Positions 1-8,155 of a DNA stretch of 18,295 nt are shown here, in pieces. The notes below the pieces were generated by a model. That model saw only the letters and a program-made list of their open reading frames with translations, ran no database searches and had not been told where the DNA came from. This DNA comes from Crocinitomicaceae bacterium. Lineage in GTDB: Bacteria; Bacteroidota; Bacteroidia; Flavobacteriales_D; Crocinitomicaceae. A program made the translations under genes and the position numbers. The DNA lies in the NCBI GenBank assembly GCA_002696025.1, contig NZQU01000080.1, forward strand, positions 7,169-25,463. The letters run 5' to 3'. Position 1 is the first letter of the stretch. Each line of letters opens with the position of its first letter.

Positions 1-147
1 GTAGGATACAACCGTGCAGGAAGAATTGTAGATCAATTAGAAGGGTATGGAATAATTGGGCCTTTTCAAGGAAGTAAAGCAAGAGAGGTTTTATTTTCAG
101 ACATTGACACATTAGAAGAGTTTTTAAAAACAAAAGGACTGGTCTAA
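1..147 (+). CDS. ftsK: DNA translocase FtsK, C-terminal end (partial)
   Basis: The open frame from the first base to a TAA at 145-147 encodes the last 48 residues of a protein that begins left of the window. It reads VGYNRAGRIVDQLEGYGIIG and continues through GPFQGSKAREVL. This is the recognition region of the FtsK/SpoIIIE gamma domain, a winged helix that binds the polar KOPS-type DNA sequences which orient the translocase. Full-length FtsK is an inner-membrane, septum-associated hexameric motor that pumps chromosome ends into daughter cells and helps dimer resolution. Only the DNA-reading end is visible, so the motor and membrane parts cannot be judged. A second in-frame stop (TAA, 148-150) follows directly. 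The assignment rests on the strongly conserved N-R-A-x-R-I-x-D-Q-L-E and G-P-F-x-G-S-K-A-R motifs. Confidence 0.93.
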   Translation, partial: VGYNRAGRIVDQLEGYGIIGPFQGSKAREVLFSDIDTLEEFLKTKGLV

Positions 148-154
148 TAAGACC
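141..154 (+). terminator. weak hairpin terminator candidate after ftsK
   Basis: GGTCT (141-145), loop AATA, AGACC (150-154) form a perfect 5-bp stem that overlaps the ftsK stop codon. A T-rich stretch, TTCATTTTATTCT, follows. The arrangement resembles a short intrinsic terminator, but the stem is small and the T tract is interrupted. A second palindrome, ATTTTA-TTC-TAAAAT, lies just downstream at about 158-172. Termination or attenuation here is inferred only. Confidence 0.3.
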
Positions 155-208
155 TTCATTTTATTCTAAAATAACAAGCAAGTCTTCATTTCTTATTAAA
201 TTAGCAAC

Positions 209-2152
209 ATGCTTGAATTACGTCACTTTATTGGTTTATATCCTTTTTTGTTCTTTTTATTATTCTCATGTGATTTTAGTAAAAACAATACGAATCAAAA
301 AAACATTCAAGAAGCTCCAAATGATGAACATAGTTATTCTAATATTGACAGAGTTCATACCACTCACTTACATCTTGACTTAGAAGTTGACTTTGATGAA
401 AAACTCATCTATGGAATTGCCAGACATACCATTAATAACAAAGGGTTTGACACCATAATATTTGATACAAAATATCTTGAAATTGAAAAAGTCACTGTTG
501 GCAATATTGATTCAGAAAAAGAAGTAAAGTTTTTTTTAGGACCATGGGATAAAGATTCAATTATAGGACAACCTCTTTATGTAATTACAGATCCTGCTTA
601 TAAAAAAATAAACATCTATTATCAGACAACAAATAAATCTATAGCGCTTGATTGGCTTGAAAAAAATCAAACCGAAGGAAAAAAACAACCTTTTCTTTAT
701 ACCCAAGGAGAACCTATTTTAACTAGATCATGGATACCTATTCAAGATTCTCCAGGAAATAGAATTACTTATTCAGCAACTGTTAAAGTTCCAAGTCATT
801 TGTTAGCCTTAATGAGTGCTGAGAACCCTATAGAAAAAAACGAAAGTGGTATATACCACTTTAAAATGACTAAAGCCATTCCTAGCTATTTAATCGCCTT
901 AGCAGTTGGAAACATTGAGTATAAAAAAATTGGAGAAAATTGCGGGGTCTATTCTGAACCTGAATTACTCAAAGCAAGCTATAAAGAATTTGAAGATCTT
1001 CCAGAAATGATTGAGGCAGCAGAATCTCTATATGGGCCTTATCAATGGGGTAAATATGACATTCTTGTTCTCCCCTATTCATTTCCTTTTGGGGGTATGG
1101 AGAATCCCATGTTAACTTTTGTAAATCCAACTATTATTTCCGGTGATAAAAGCTTAGTTAGTGTTGTTGCCCATGAATTGGCTCATAGCTGGTCAGGCAA
1201 TTTAGTGACTAACAATACATGGAATGATTTCTGGCTCAATGAGGGGTTTACCGTTTATTTTGAACACCGTATAATGGAGAAAATATATGGAAAAGAATAT
1301 GCAGATATGTTGGCTCTCGTTGAATACGAGGAATTGTTAAATGAAATTGATGATTTAAAAGAAAAGAAATTAATGTCTGATACTAGATTAAAACTCAATT
1401 TAAAAGGACGTGACCCAGATGATGCCATAACACAAATAGCATATGTTAAAGGTGCCTTTTTTCTTAAAACACTTGAAAACAAAGTCGGAAGAAAAGAAAT
1501 TGATTCATTTTTAGTTTCATACTTTGAAGACCACTCTTTTCAATCTATAAATTCAGAACAGTTTTCACTTTACTTAAAAGACAAATTACTGACACCAAAA
1601 CATATCTTTTTTAATGTTGAAGAATGGTTATATGATCAAGGAATGCCCTCTAACCATTATAAAGTAAGCTCATTAAAATTCAAAAAAATGAAAAAATTAG
1701 CTGAACAGTTTGCTAATGGTAAAAATATATTTAGAGAAAAGGGTTCATTTGAAAAAAACAAAAGAACAAAAAAGACTGAATTCATTCTAAAAAAAATAAA
1801 ACGAACAGACTTTAGCACGCAGGAATGGCTTGAATTCATTAGAAATCTTCCTGAAAAAATGAATGTTAAAGACATTGAAATCGTAGACAAAAATCTTGAT
1901 TTTACACATTGGAACAACTCTGAAATACTACTTGAATGGTATCTTTTATGTATAAAAAATAATTACAAAAAAGCCTTTCCATCCATTGAACTGTTTTTAA
2001 GAAAAGTAGGGAGAAGAAAATACTTATCTCCTATTTATAAAGAATTATGTAAAAATCCAGAAAACAAAAAATGGGCAAAAAAAATATTTGATGATTCTAA
2101 AAACTATTATCATTATGTCTCTAAAAATACAATCAATAAATTTTTTAAATAA
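209..2152 (+). CDS. M1-family zinc aminopeptidase, LTA4-hydrolase-like lipoprotein
   Basis: A 647-residue metallo-aminopeptidase that removes N-terminal amino acids from peptides. Residues 1-20 are a hydrophobic signal ending in lipobox LFS-C, so Cys21 should be lipidated and the enzyme is probably periplasmic or outer-membrane attached. The substrate N-terminus-binding motif GGMENP is at 295-300. The zinc site is HELAH (322-326) plus Glu345 in WLNEG, the exact HEXXH-X18-E spacing of family M1. Tyr412 in the AYVKG motif matches the transition-state tyrosine of LTA4 hydrolase. The QGEP...SWIPIQDSP segment (about 166-181) and the helical C-terminal third, with EEWLYDQGMP, place it in the LTA4H/cold-active aminopeptidase branch and not the PepN branch. 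The ATG at 209 gives a complete lipoprotein signal. It is followed 5 bases later by pepD and probably leads a peptide-degradation operon. An epoxide hydrolase role, as in the mammalian enzyme, is unlikely to be its main function. Confidence 0.95.
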   Translation: MLELRHFIGLYPFLFFLLFSCDFSKNNTNQKNIQEAPNDEHSYSNIDRVHTTHLHLDLEVDFDEKLIYGIARHTINNKGFDTIIFDTKYLEIEKVTVGNIDSEKEVKFFLGPWDKDSIIGQPLYVITDPAYKKINIYYQTTNKSIALDWLEKNQTEGKKQPFLYTQGEPILTRSWIPIQDSPGNRITYSATVKVPSHLLALMSAENPIEKNESGIYHFKMTKAIPSYLIALAVGNIEYKKIGENCGVYSEPELLKASYKEFEDLPEMIEAAESLYGPYQWGKYDILVLPYSFPFGGMENPMLTFVNPTIISGDKSLVSVVAHELAHSWSGNLVTNNTWNDFWLNEGFTVYFEHRIMEKIYGKEYADMLALVEYEELLNEIDDLKEKKLMSDTRLKLNLKGRDPDDAITQIAYVKGAFFLKTLENKVGRKEIDSFLVSYFEDHSFQSINSEQFSLYLKDKLLTPKHIFFNVEEWLYDQGMPSNHYKVSSLKFKKMKKLAEQFANGKNIFREKGSFEKNKRTKKTEFILKKIKRTDFSTQEWLEFIRNLPEKMNVKDIEIVDKNLDFTHWNNSEILLEWYLLCIKNNYKKAFPSIELFLRKVGRRKYLSPIYKELCKNPENKKWAKKIFDDSKNYYHYVSKNTINKFFK

Positions 2153-2157
2153 ATATT

Positions 2158-3612
2158 ATGTCAGTATCTGATCTTAACCCTCAACTATTATGGTCTAACT
2201 TTGATAAAATCAATGCAGTACCAAGACCCTCTAAAAAAGAAGAGGAAATCATTCAATTTATGATTGATTTTGGAAAAAACCTCGGATTAGAAACACTTAA
2301 AGATTCCATTGGAAATGTAATTATTAAAAAAAATGCAAGTCCAGGAATGGAAAACAAAAAAACAGTGATTCTTCAATCTCATTTAGACATGGTTCATCAA
2401 AAAAATGGTGACACGGTATTTGATTTTGAAAAACAAGGGATTGAAATGCTAATTAATGATGATTGGGTATCAGCAAATGGCACAACCTTAGGAGCAGACA
2501 ATGGAATTGGAGTTGCAGCTATTATGGGTATACTCGAATCTAATGACATTCCTCATCCGGCTATAGAAGCTTTATTTACTATTGATGAAGAAACTGGAAT
2601 GACTGGCGCAAAGAAAATGGATGGCTCCATGTTTAGTGGTCAAATTCTATTGAACTTAGATACTGAGGATGATGATGAGTTGTCAATTGGTTGTGCAGGT
2701 GGAATCGATACAAACACATTTTACAAATATGATCCTGTTAAATTAGATGGTAATAAATCAATTAAAAAAATATGTATCCGTGGATTGGTTGGTGGACATT
2801 CAGGTATGGATATTCATAAAGGAAGAGGAAATGCAAATAAATGGATGGCCAGAATATTATTTGAATTATCAAAATCTTTAGACTTTAATCTGATTTCATT
2901 TCATGGAGGAAGTTTAAGAAATGCCATTCCAAGGGAAGCAGATGCATCAATAGCAGTCAATTCAAATGAAGAGAAATTACTAAATCAAAAGTTGGTTGAT
3001 ATTAGTGATGTATTTTGTACAGAATATGCCAGTATTGAACCAGAACTAACAATTTCTTTGAAAGATTCTGATATATCAAATCATTGTTTAAGTCATCATG
3101 ATCAAACAAAAATCATTAATACACTTTGCTCAGTCCAAAATGGAGTTTTCAGAATGAGCCCAGAATTTGAAGGATTGGTAGAAACATCATCTTCATTAGC
3201 TAAAGTTGATATTGGTAATGGCGAGTTCACAACACAGTCTCTCCAAAGAAGCAGTGTTGAAAGTACAAAAGACGAAATAGCTATGACAATCCAATGTACA
3301 TTTAAAAACATGGGCTGTGAAGTTATACAAGAAGGAGATTATCCTGGATGGAGACCCAATTCGAATTCTGAAATTTTAGAATTAATGGAAGCTTTGTACA
3401 TCGAAATGTTTAACGAAAAACCAAATGTAAAAGCATGTCATGCTGGTCTTGAATGCGGAATATTAGGAAAACATTTACCAAATGTAGATATGATTTCTTT
3501 TGGACCTAATATTCGTGCAGCACACTCACCAGATGAAAAAGTTCAAATATCTTCTGTACAAAAATTTTGGAAGTTTTACCTTGAAACTTTGAAAAGAACG
3601 CCAAACAAATAA
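2158..3612 (+). CDS. pepD: PepD-type aminoacyl-histidine dipeptidase (beta-Ala-His dipeptidase)
   Basis: A 484-residue cytosolic metallopeptidase of the M20 clan that hydrolyses Xaa-His and other dipeptides; there is no signal peptide. The di-zinc site is readable in order: His75 and the catalytic Asp77 in SHLDMVH, bridging Asp114 in LGADNGIG, the general-base Glu144/Glu145 pair in TIDEETGMTG, Asp168 in LNLDTED, and the C-terminal ligand His456 in AAHSPDEK. The GLVGGHSGMDIHKGRGNANK segment belongs to the inserted dimerisation (lid) domain. Length is normal for the PepD family. The start lies 5 bases after the aminopeptidase stop and the TAA overlaps the ATG of the next gene by one base, which implies co-transcription. 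With the upstream lipoprotein aminopeptidase it suggests stepwise peptide breakdown. The substrate range cannot be read from sequence. Confidence 0.95.
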   Translation: MSVSDLNPQLLWSNFDKINAVPRPSKKEEEIIQFMIDFGKNLGLETLKDSIGNVIIKKNASPGMENKKTVILQSHLDMVHQKNGDTVFDFEKQGIEMLINDDWVSANGTTLGADNGIGVAAIMGILESNDIPHPAIEALFTIDEETGMTGAKKMDGSMFSGQILLNLDTEDDDELSIGCAGGIDTNTFYKYDPVKLDGNKSIKKICIRGLVGGHSGMDIHKGRGNANKWMARILFELSKSLDFNLISFHGGSLRNAIPREADASIAVNSNEEKLLNQKLVDISDVFCTEYASIEPELTISLKDSDISNHCLSHHDQTKIINTLCSVQNGVFRMSPEFEGLVETSSSLAKVDIGNGEFTTQSLQRSSVESTKDEIAMTIQCTFKNMGCEVIQEGDYPGWRPNSNSEILELMEALYIEMFNEKPNVKACHAGLECGILGKHLPNVDMISFGPNIRAAHSPDEKVQISSVQKFWKFYLETLKRTPNK

Positions 3613-4457
3613 TGCAAGGTTCACAAAACTTTAAGAATGAGGTATATAATGGAGCAAATGGTAGAAAAAGCCTATTAGATCTTGTAATCCCTGAAAATTA
3701 CAATGATGAAATGATTTTATTCATCCATGGATATATGGGTTTTAAAGATTGGGGATGTTGGAATCTTGTCTCTGAATATTTTTGTAATAATGGATATGGT
3801 TTTTGCAAATTTAATTTAAGTCATAATGGTGGAACAATAAAAGAAGCTCACGATTTTCCTGATAAAACTGCATTTGCACAAAACAGATATAGCTATGAAG
3901 TGGAAGACGTAAAATATGTAATTGATTGGATTTACTCTAAAAAAATAAAGCACAAAAAAATTCACCTTATGGGACATTCAAGAGGTGGAGCAATTGCAAT
4001 ATTAGCTGGTCAAAATAAAATAATTAATAGCATTATATGCTGTGCATCAATTTGTGATATAGAATCAAGATTTCCTAATGGTGAAGCATTTGAAACATGG
4101 AAAAAGAGAAGAACAAGATTCATTACCAATGGCAGAACAAAAGATAAACTTGAACATTATTTTACTCAATATGAAGACTTTAAGGAAAATGAAGCAGCAT
4201 TAAATATTAAAAAAGCATGTATAAGATTGAATAAACCTGTTTTACTTATTCATGGAGAAAATGATGAGTCTGTATCTATTAAAGAAGGAGAAAGTCTAGC
4301 AGAATGGCTTAACTGTAAACTCCAAGTTATTGAATCCACCAAACATACATTTGGCGCTCAACACCCATGGGATCATAAAGAAATGCCAACAGCACTTAAA
4401 AGTGCATGTGAAATTATAAACACATTCCTTACCAATCATAATAATGAAGCTCAATAA
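3612..4457 (+). CDS. alpha/beta-fold serine hydrolase
   Basis: A 281-residue alpha/beta hydrolase without a signal peptide, probably cytosolic. The nucleophile elbow is GHSRGG with Ser123. The acid is probably Asp218 (LLIHGENDES) and the base His245 (STKHTFG), completing the catalytic triad in the right order. The oxyanion-hole segment is FIHGYMGFKDW (37-47), and a short lid lies between about 150 and 200. It resembles the BAAT/prolyl-oligopeptidase-like or acyl-esterase groups often listed as dienelactone-hydrolase-like. Substrate is unknown: it could be an esterase, a thioesterase or a small peptidase. Its ATG (3612-3614) shares one base with the pepD TAA (a TAATG junction), so translational coupling with pepD is likely and a role in peptide or amino-acid ester metabolism is plausible but unproven. 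It is the last gene of the three-hydrolase group. Confidence 0.88.
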   Translation: MQGSQNFKNEVYNGANGRKSLLDLVIPENYNDEMILFIHGYMGFKDWGCWNLVSEYFCNNGYGFCKFNLSHNGGTIKEAHDFPDKTAFAQNRYSYEVEDVKYVIDWIYSKKIKHKKIHLMGHSRGGAIAILAGQNKIINSIICCASICDIESRFPNGEAFETWKKRRTRFITNGRTKDKLEHYFTQYEDFKENEAALNIKKACIRLNKPVLLIHGENDESVSIKEGESLAEWLNCKLQVIESTKHTFGAQHPWDHKEMPTALKSACEIINTFLTNHNNEAQ

Positions 4458-4495
4458 CAGGACTCAATTTTTAATGATTTTTTGCGTTATAGGAT

Positions 4496-4503
4496 TACAT
4501 TTG
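4496..4503 (+). promoter_or_regulatory. Bacteroidota-type -7 element candidate
   Basis: TACATTTG is an exact match to the Bacteroidota -7 consensus TAnnTTTG, in the 50-base gap before the TonB-dependent receptor. A TTG at 4482-4484 is too close to be the -33 element, and no TTG sits at the expected 19-21 base spacing. If used, transcription would begin almost at the ATG (4508), giving a leaderless or nearly leaderless mRNA. A chance match in AT-rich DNA is possible. Confidence 0.35.
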
Positions 4504-4507
4504 TAAA

Positions 4508-7159
4508 ATGCATAGATACCTGATCTTATTTTTTTTAGTAATTAGCTCCCTCTCTTATAGTCAGGAGTTGAAAGTGATCGGTGAATGTGTAGATAAAAAA
4601 AACAAAGCACTTGACCATGTTTTAATCAGACAAAATAAATCATCAAGCAATTATGTCTATACTGATTCAAAAGGGAAATTTATTATTGAAATAAAAGACA
4701 CACTTCAAACAAGCCTGATATTAACAGTATTAGATCTAAAAAAAACAATCAAGATACCTTCCTACTCTGACTTTCAAAAAGAAAACTTAGGTAAAGAAAA
4801 AATCTATGACATTGGTAAAATCTCTTTTGATTTTGTCGAAAAAGAAGATGTCATAATATCCAATTATAAAATTGAAACATTTGAAATACCTAAACTACCC
4901 ACAATAGATGCTCAAAAAATAACAGGTAGTTTTGAAAAATACCTAACATTGGTAAGTGCAGCAACTTCAAATAATGAATTAACAAGCAATTACAATGTAA
5001 GAGGTGGTAATTATGATGAAAACCTTGTTTATGTTAATGGTTTTAATGTTTACAGGCCTTTTTTAACAAGAAGTGGACAACAAGAAGGCATGAGTTTTAT
5101 TCATTCTGCTCTTGTTGAATCTATTCGTTTTTCTGCTGGTGGATTTGAAAGCCAATACGGTGATAAATTGAGTTCAGTTTTGGACATTGAGTACAAAACC
5201 CCAAGCAAATTTAATTCATCAGGTGTTGTGTCCTTGTTAGGAGTCGAGGCTCATGTTGAAGATGCCCCCACAAATAGGTTTAATTACCTTGCAGGAGCTC
5301 GATACAGGTCAAATGGATACCTTTTAAATGCTTTACCTACCACAGGCTCATATAATCCTGTTTTTACTGATGCACAACTTTTATTAAACTTTGAATTAAG
5401 AGATGACCTAACTTTTACAGTTTTGGGTCATTATTCTAGTAATTTATATCGATTTCAGCCTCAAACTCAACAAACTGATTTTGGAACGGCAAATGAAGCT
5501 TACTCATTTAGGGTTTATTTTGAAGGTCAGGAAAGAACAAGTTTTCAAACTGCTATGGGCGGAGCTAAATTAACATGGAAGCCTAATAAAAACACTGACC
5601 TTTCATTATGTACAACCATTTTTAATTCTGATGAAAGAGAATATTTTGATATACTTGGACAATATTATATCAATCAACTAGAAACAGATCCATCAAAAGA
5701 AGAATATGGCGATTCAATCGCCGTACTTGGTGTTGGTTCTTTTTTAAATCACGCAAGAAACCGATTAAACGCTAGTATTGTTAATATTTATCACAATGGT
5801 ATCTATAGATTTAAAGATCAAAACTTAAGTAATAAAAGAAAAAAGAAAACATTAAAATGGGGCGTCAATTACCAACAAGATTTTTTTAATGATGTATTGA
5901 GCGAATGGAAACTAGTTGACTCAGCTGGATATAGCCTTCCTCAGGGAGGTCAACAACTAGAGTTAAGTGAAACCATTAAATCTCAATTAAATCTTATTGG
6001 TGAAAGGTATACAGGTTACCTTCAGCTAAATTCATTCTCATCTATAATAAAAAGAAACCATCCAGTTGAAATCAATCGTAAAATTACAATCGATGGTAAA
6101 AAAACAAAAAAGACATATCGAGATACAATTTCAGAATCTGCAGCAAAATGGGCTGTTAGCTTTGGAACTCGATTGGGCCATACAACTGTTAATAATGAAT
6201 CTTTTATTACTCCTAGAGGAAGTATTACTTATATACCAAGAGCTTATTTGGTTAAAGATGGAAAAGTAAGAAGGCGAACAATGGCCTACAGACTTTCTTC
6301 TGGATTGTATTATCAACCACCCTTTTATAGAGAATACAGAACCTTTAACGGCAATTTAAATACAGATGTACTTTCTCAAAAATCATTTCACATAGTAGCA
6401 GGGTCTGACATTTATTTTAATATGTGGAAGCGAGATGCTCCTTTTAAATTTACAGGAGAAATATACTACAAATACATGTGGGACATCAATCCTTATGAAA
6501 TAGACAATGTAAGAACAAGATATTATGCTGAAAACAATGCAATTGGCTATGCTTATGGAATTGACATGAATGTTTATGGACAATTTGTAAAGGGAATTGA
6601 ATCTTTTTTCAAACTAGGTCTTATGTCTACAAAAGAAGACATACAAGGAGACTCATATACAGAATACTATAATGCTGCAGGTGAAAGAATCATTTTCGGG
6701 TACAGTGATGACCAAGTTGTAGTAGATAGTAATGTCATATTTCCTGGATATATACCACGACCAACAGATCAATTTCTTACCATAGGAGCACTTGTTCAAG
6801 ACAGAATGCCAGGAATAGAAAGTTTCACAGTTCAAATGGGATTACAATTTGGTTCAAGACTACCTTATGGCCCTCCCGATTATCAACGTTATAAAGACAC
6901 CTTAAGAATGAAATCTTACTTTAGAGTAGATTTAGGTATGTCATATGATTTTCTTTATAACGCAAAAACAAATAATAATTTTTGGAATAAATATTTTAAT
7001 GAAGCAATACTTTCATTTGAAGTATTTAATATATTGGGAATCAACAATGTACTATCTAAGCAATGGATTCAGGACGTAAACGGTGTTTATTATTCAATTC
7101 CAAATTATTTAACACAAAGGAGATTCAATCTTAAGTTAATCTTAAGGTTAAAAGAATAA
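4508..7159 (+). CDS. TonB-dependent outer-membrane receptor with carboxypeptidase-like N-terminal domain
   Basis: An 883-residue outer-membrane active transporter that would be energised by TonB-ExbBD. Residues 1-18 form a Sec signal (hydrophobic ILFFLVISS core, then SYSQ). Residues about 20-95 resemble the carboxypeptidase-regulatory-like beta-sandwich common on Bacteroidota receptors, seen in the pattern VIGECVDKKNKALDHVLI...DSKGKF. The plug follows at about 130-235: NYNVRGGNYDENLVYVNGF, then FSAGGFESQYGDKLSSVL, the usual R-G-G...V-x-V-D/N-G and Q-Y-G-D/N motifs. The remaining roughly 640 residues alternate short aromatic beta strands, as expected for a 22-strand barrel, and end in RRFNLKLILRL. 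It is shorter than typical SusC proteins and has no SusD partner beside it. Substrate is unknown; the siderophore-type ABC importer 2.3 kb downstream makes iron chelate or corrinoid uptake possible. Its stop is one base from the convergent gpsA stop. Confidence 0.9.
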   Translation: MHRYLILFFLVISSLSYSQELKVIGECVDKKNKALDHVLIRQNKSSSNYVYTDSKGKFIIEIKDTLQTSLILTVLDLKKTIKIPSYSDFQKENLGKEKIYDIGKISFDFVEKEDVIISNYKIETFEIPKLPTIDAQKITGSFEKYLTLVSAATSNNELTSNYNVRGGNYDENLVYVNGFNVYRPFLTRSGQQEGMSFIHSALVESIRFSAGGFESQYGDKLSSVLDIEYKTPSKFNSSGVVSLLGVEAHVEDAPTNRFNYLAGARYRSNGYLLNALPTTGSYNPVFTDAQLLLNFELRDDLTFTVLGHYSSNLYRFQPQTQQTDFGTANEAYSFRVYFEGQERTSFQTAMGGAKLTWKPNKNTDLSLCTTIFNSDEREYFDILGQYYINQLETDPSKEEYGDSIAVLGVGSFLNHARNRLNASIVNIYHNGIYRFKDQNLSNKRKKKTLKWGVNYQQDFFNDVLSEWKLVDSAGYSLPQGGQQLELSETIKSQLNLIGERYTGYLQLNSFSSIIKRNHPVEINRKITIDGKKTKKTYRDTISESAAKWAVSFGTRLGHTTVNNESFITPRGSITYIPRAYLVKDGKVRRRTMAYRLSSGLYYQPPFYREYRTFNGNLNTDVLSQKSFHIVAGSDIYFNMWKRDAPFKFTGEIYYKYMWDINPYEIDNVRTRYYAENNAIGYAYGIDMNVYGQFVKGIESFFKLGLMSTKEDIQGDSYTEYYNAAGERIIFGYSDDQVVVDSNVIFPGYIPRPTDQFLTIGALVQDRMPGIESFTVQMGLQFGSRLPYGPPDYQRYKDTLRMKSYFRVDLGMSYDFLYNAKTNNNFWNKYFNEAILSFEVFNILGINNVLSKQWIQDVNGVYYSIPNYLTQRRFNLKLILRLKE

Positions 7160-7160
7160 A

Positions 7161-8144
7161 TCAAACCATTTTTTTAGACAAGGATACAATTTCTTTTTTG
7201 GGAGATTTTTTATTGTATAAAACATCAAAAACAAAAGATAAAATTGGCATTTCAACATTGTATTTTTTATTGATATGGTGCAAACTTTTAGCTGCATAAT
7301 AACCCTCAGCTATCATATTCATTTCTAGTTGTGCAGACCGAACCGAATAACCCTTTCCTATCATGAAACCAAAAGTTCTATTTCTTGAAAATTTAGAATA
7401 GGCAGTTACCAATAAATCACCTAAATAAGCACTTGATTTGGTATCCCTATGAATTGGATGGGCAATGTCTATAAATCTTTCTAATTCCTGAATTGAATTG
7501 GCTATTAAAACCGAAATAAAATTATCTCCATATCCAACACCAGAACATATACCAGCAGCCAAAGCATAAACATTTTTCAAAATACATGAGTACTCTGCAC
7601 CTATTAAATCATCAGAAATCATTGTTTTTAAGTATCTACATGATAGATATTCAGATAAAGTTAAAGCATGTTTTTTTTCTGATGAAGCAATTGTTAAGTA
7701 AGAAAGTCTTTCTAGGGCAACTTCTTCGGCATGACAAGGTCCACATATAATTCCCAATTGATGATATGGGACATTATATTTTGAATGAAAATACTCAGCA
7801 GGAATCAAATGATATTCAGGAATCATTCCTTTGGTAGCAGAAAAAATTATTTTGTTTTGCAACAATTCAGGATCAACATCTTTAAGTGACTCATCAATAA
7901 ATGCAGCAGGTATTGCAACGATAATAAGATCTCCATTACTGATTACTTTTTCAATATTATTACTTAAATAAAGCTTATTTAAATCAAACTCTACCGATTG
8001 TAAATATTTAGGGTTGTGGTGGAACTCATTTATATAGGAAACTGCTTCCTGACTCCTATGCCACCAAGATACATCAATATTATTGGTTAATAATTTAACA
8101 ATAGCTGTTGCCCAACTACCGCCTCCCAAAACAGAAACTTTCAT
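7161..8144 (-). CDS. gpsA: NAD(P)H-dependent glycerol-3-phosphate dehydrogenase GpsA
   Basis: A 327-residue cytosolic dehydrogenase that reduces dihydroxyacetone phosphate to sn-glycerol-3-phosphate, the backbone precursor of phospholipids. The N-terminal Rossmann motif is VSVLGGGSWATA (3-14). Further family signatures are SATKGM (102-107, Lys105), GPCHAEEVA (135-143), the substrate-binding and catalytic region ILKNVYALAAG with Lys190, and GDLLVTAYSKFSRNRTFG, which carries the cofactor-binding S-R-N-R motif. Length is normal for GpsA. It starts 11 bases after the stop of the upstream response-regulator gene on the same strand, so the two are probably co-transcribed, although no functional tie between them is obvious. 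It converges on the TonB-receptor gene with a single base between the two stop codons. Confidence 0.96.
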   Translation of the reverse strand: MKVSVLGGGSWATAIVKLLTNNIDVSWWHRSQEAVSYINEFHHNPKYLQSVEFDLNKLYLSNNIEKVISNGDLIIVAIPAAFIDESLKDVDPELLQNKIIFSATKGMIPEYHLIPAEYFHSKYNVPYHQLGIICGPCHAEEVALERLSYLTIASSEKKHALTLSEYLSCRYLKTMISDDLIGAEYSCILKNVYALAAGICSGVGYGDNFISVLIANSIQELERFIDIAHPIHRDTKSSAYLGDLLVTAYSKFSRNRTFGFMIGKGYSVRSAQLEMNMIAEGYYAAKSLHHINKKYNVEMPILSFVFDVLYNKKSPKKEIVSLSKKMV

Positions 8145-8155
8145 CTAAGTAATTA

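Noticed and set aside
4529..4536. T8 run in the signal-peptide codons of the TonB receptor as a phase-variable tract
   Set aside because: Several T8/A8 runs occur elsewhere in this AT-rich window (for example 530-537 and near 7671-7678), so it does not stand out from background.
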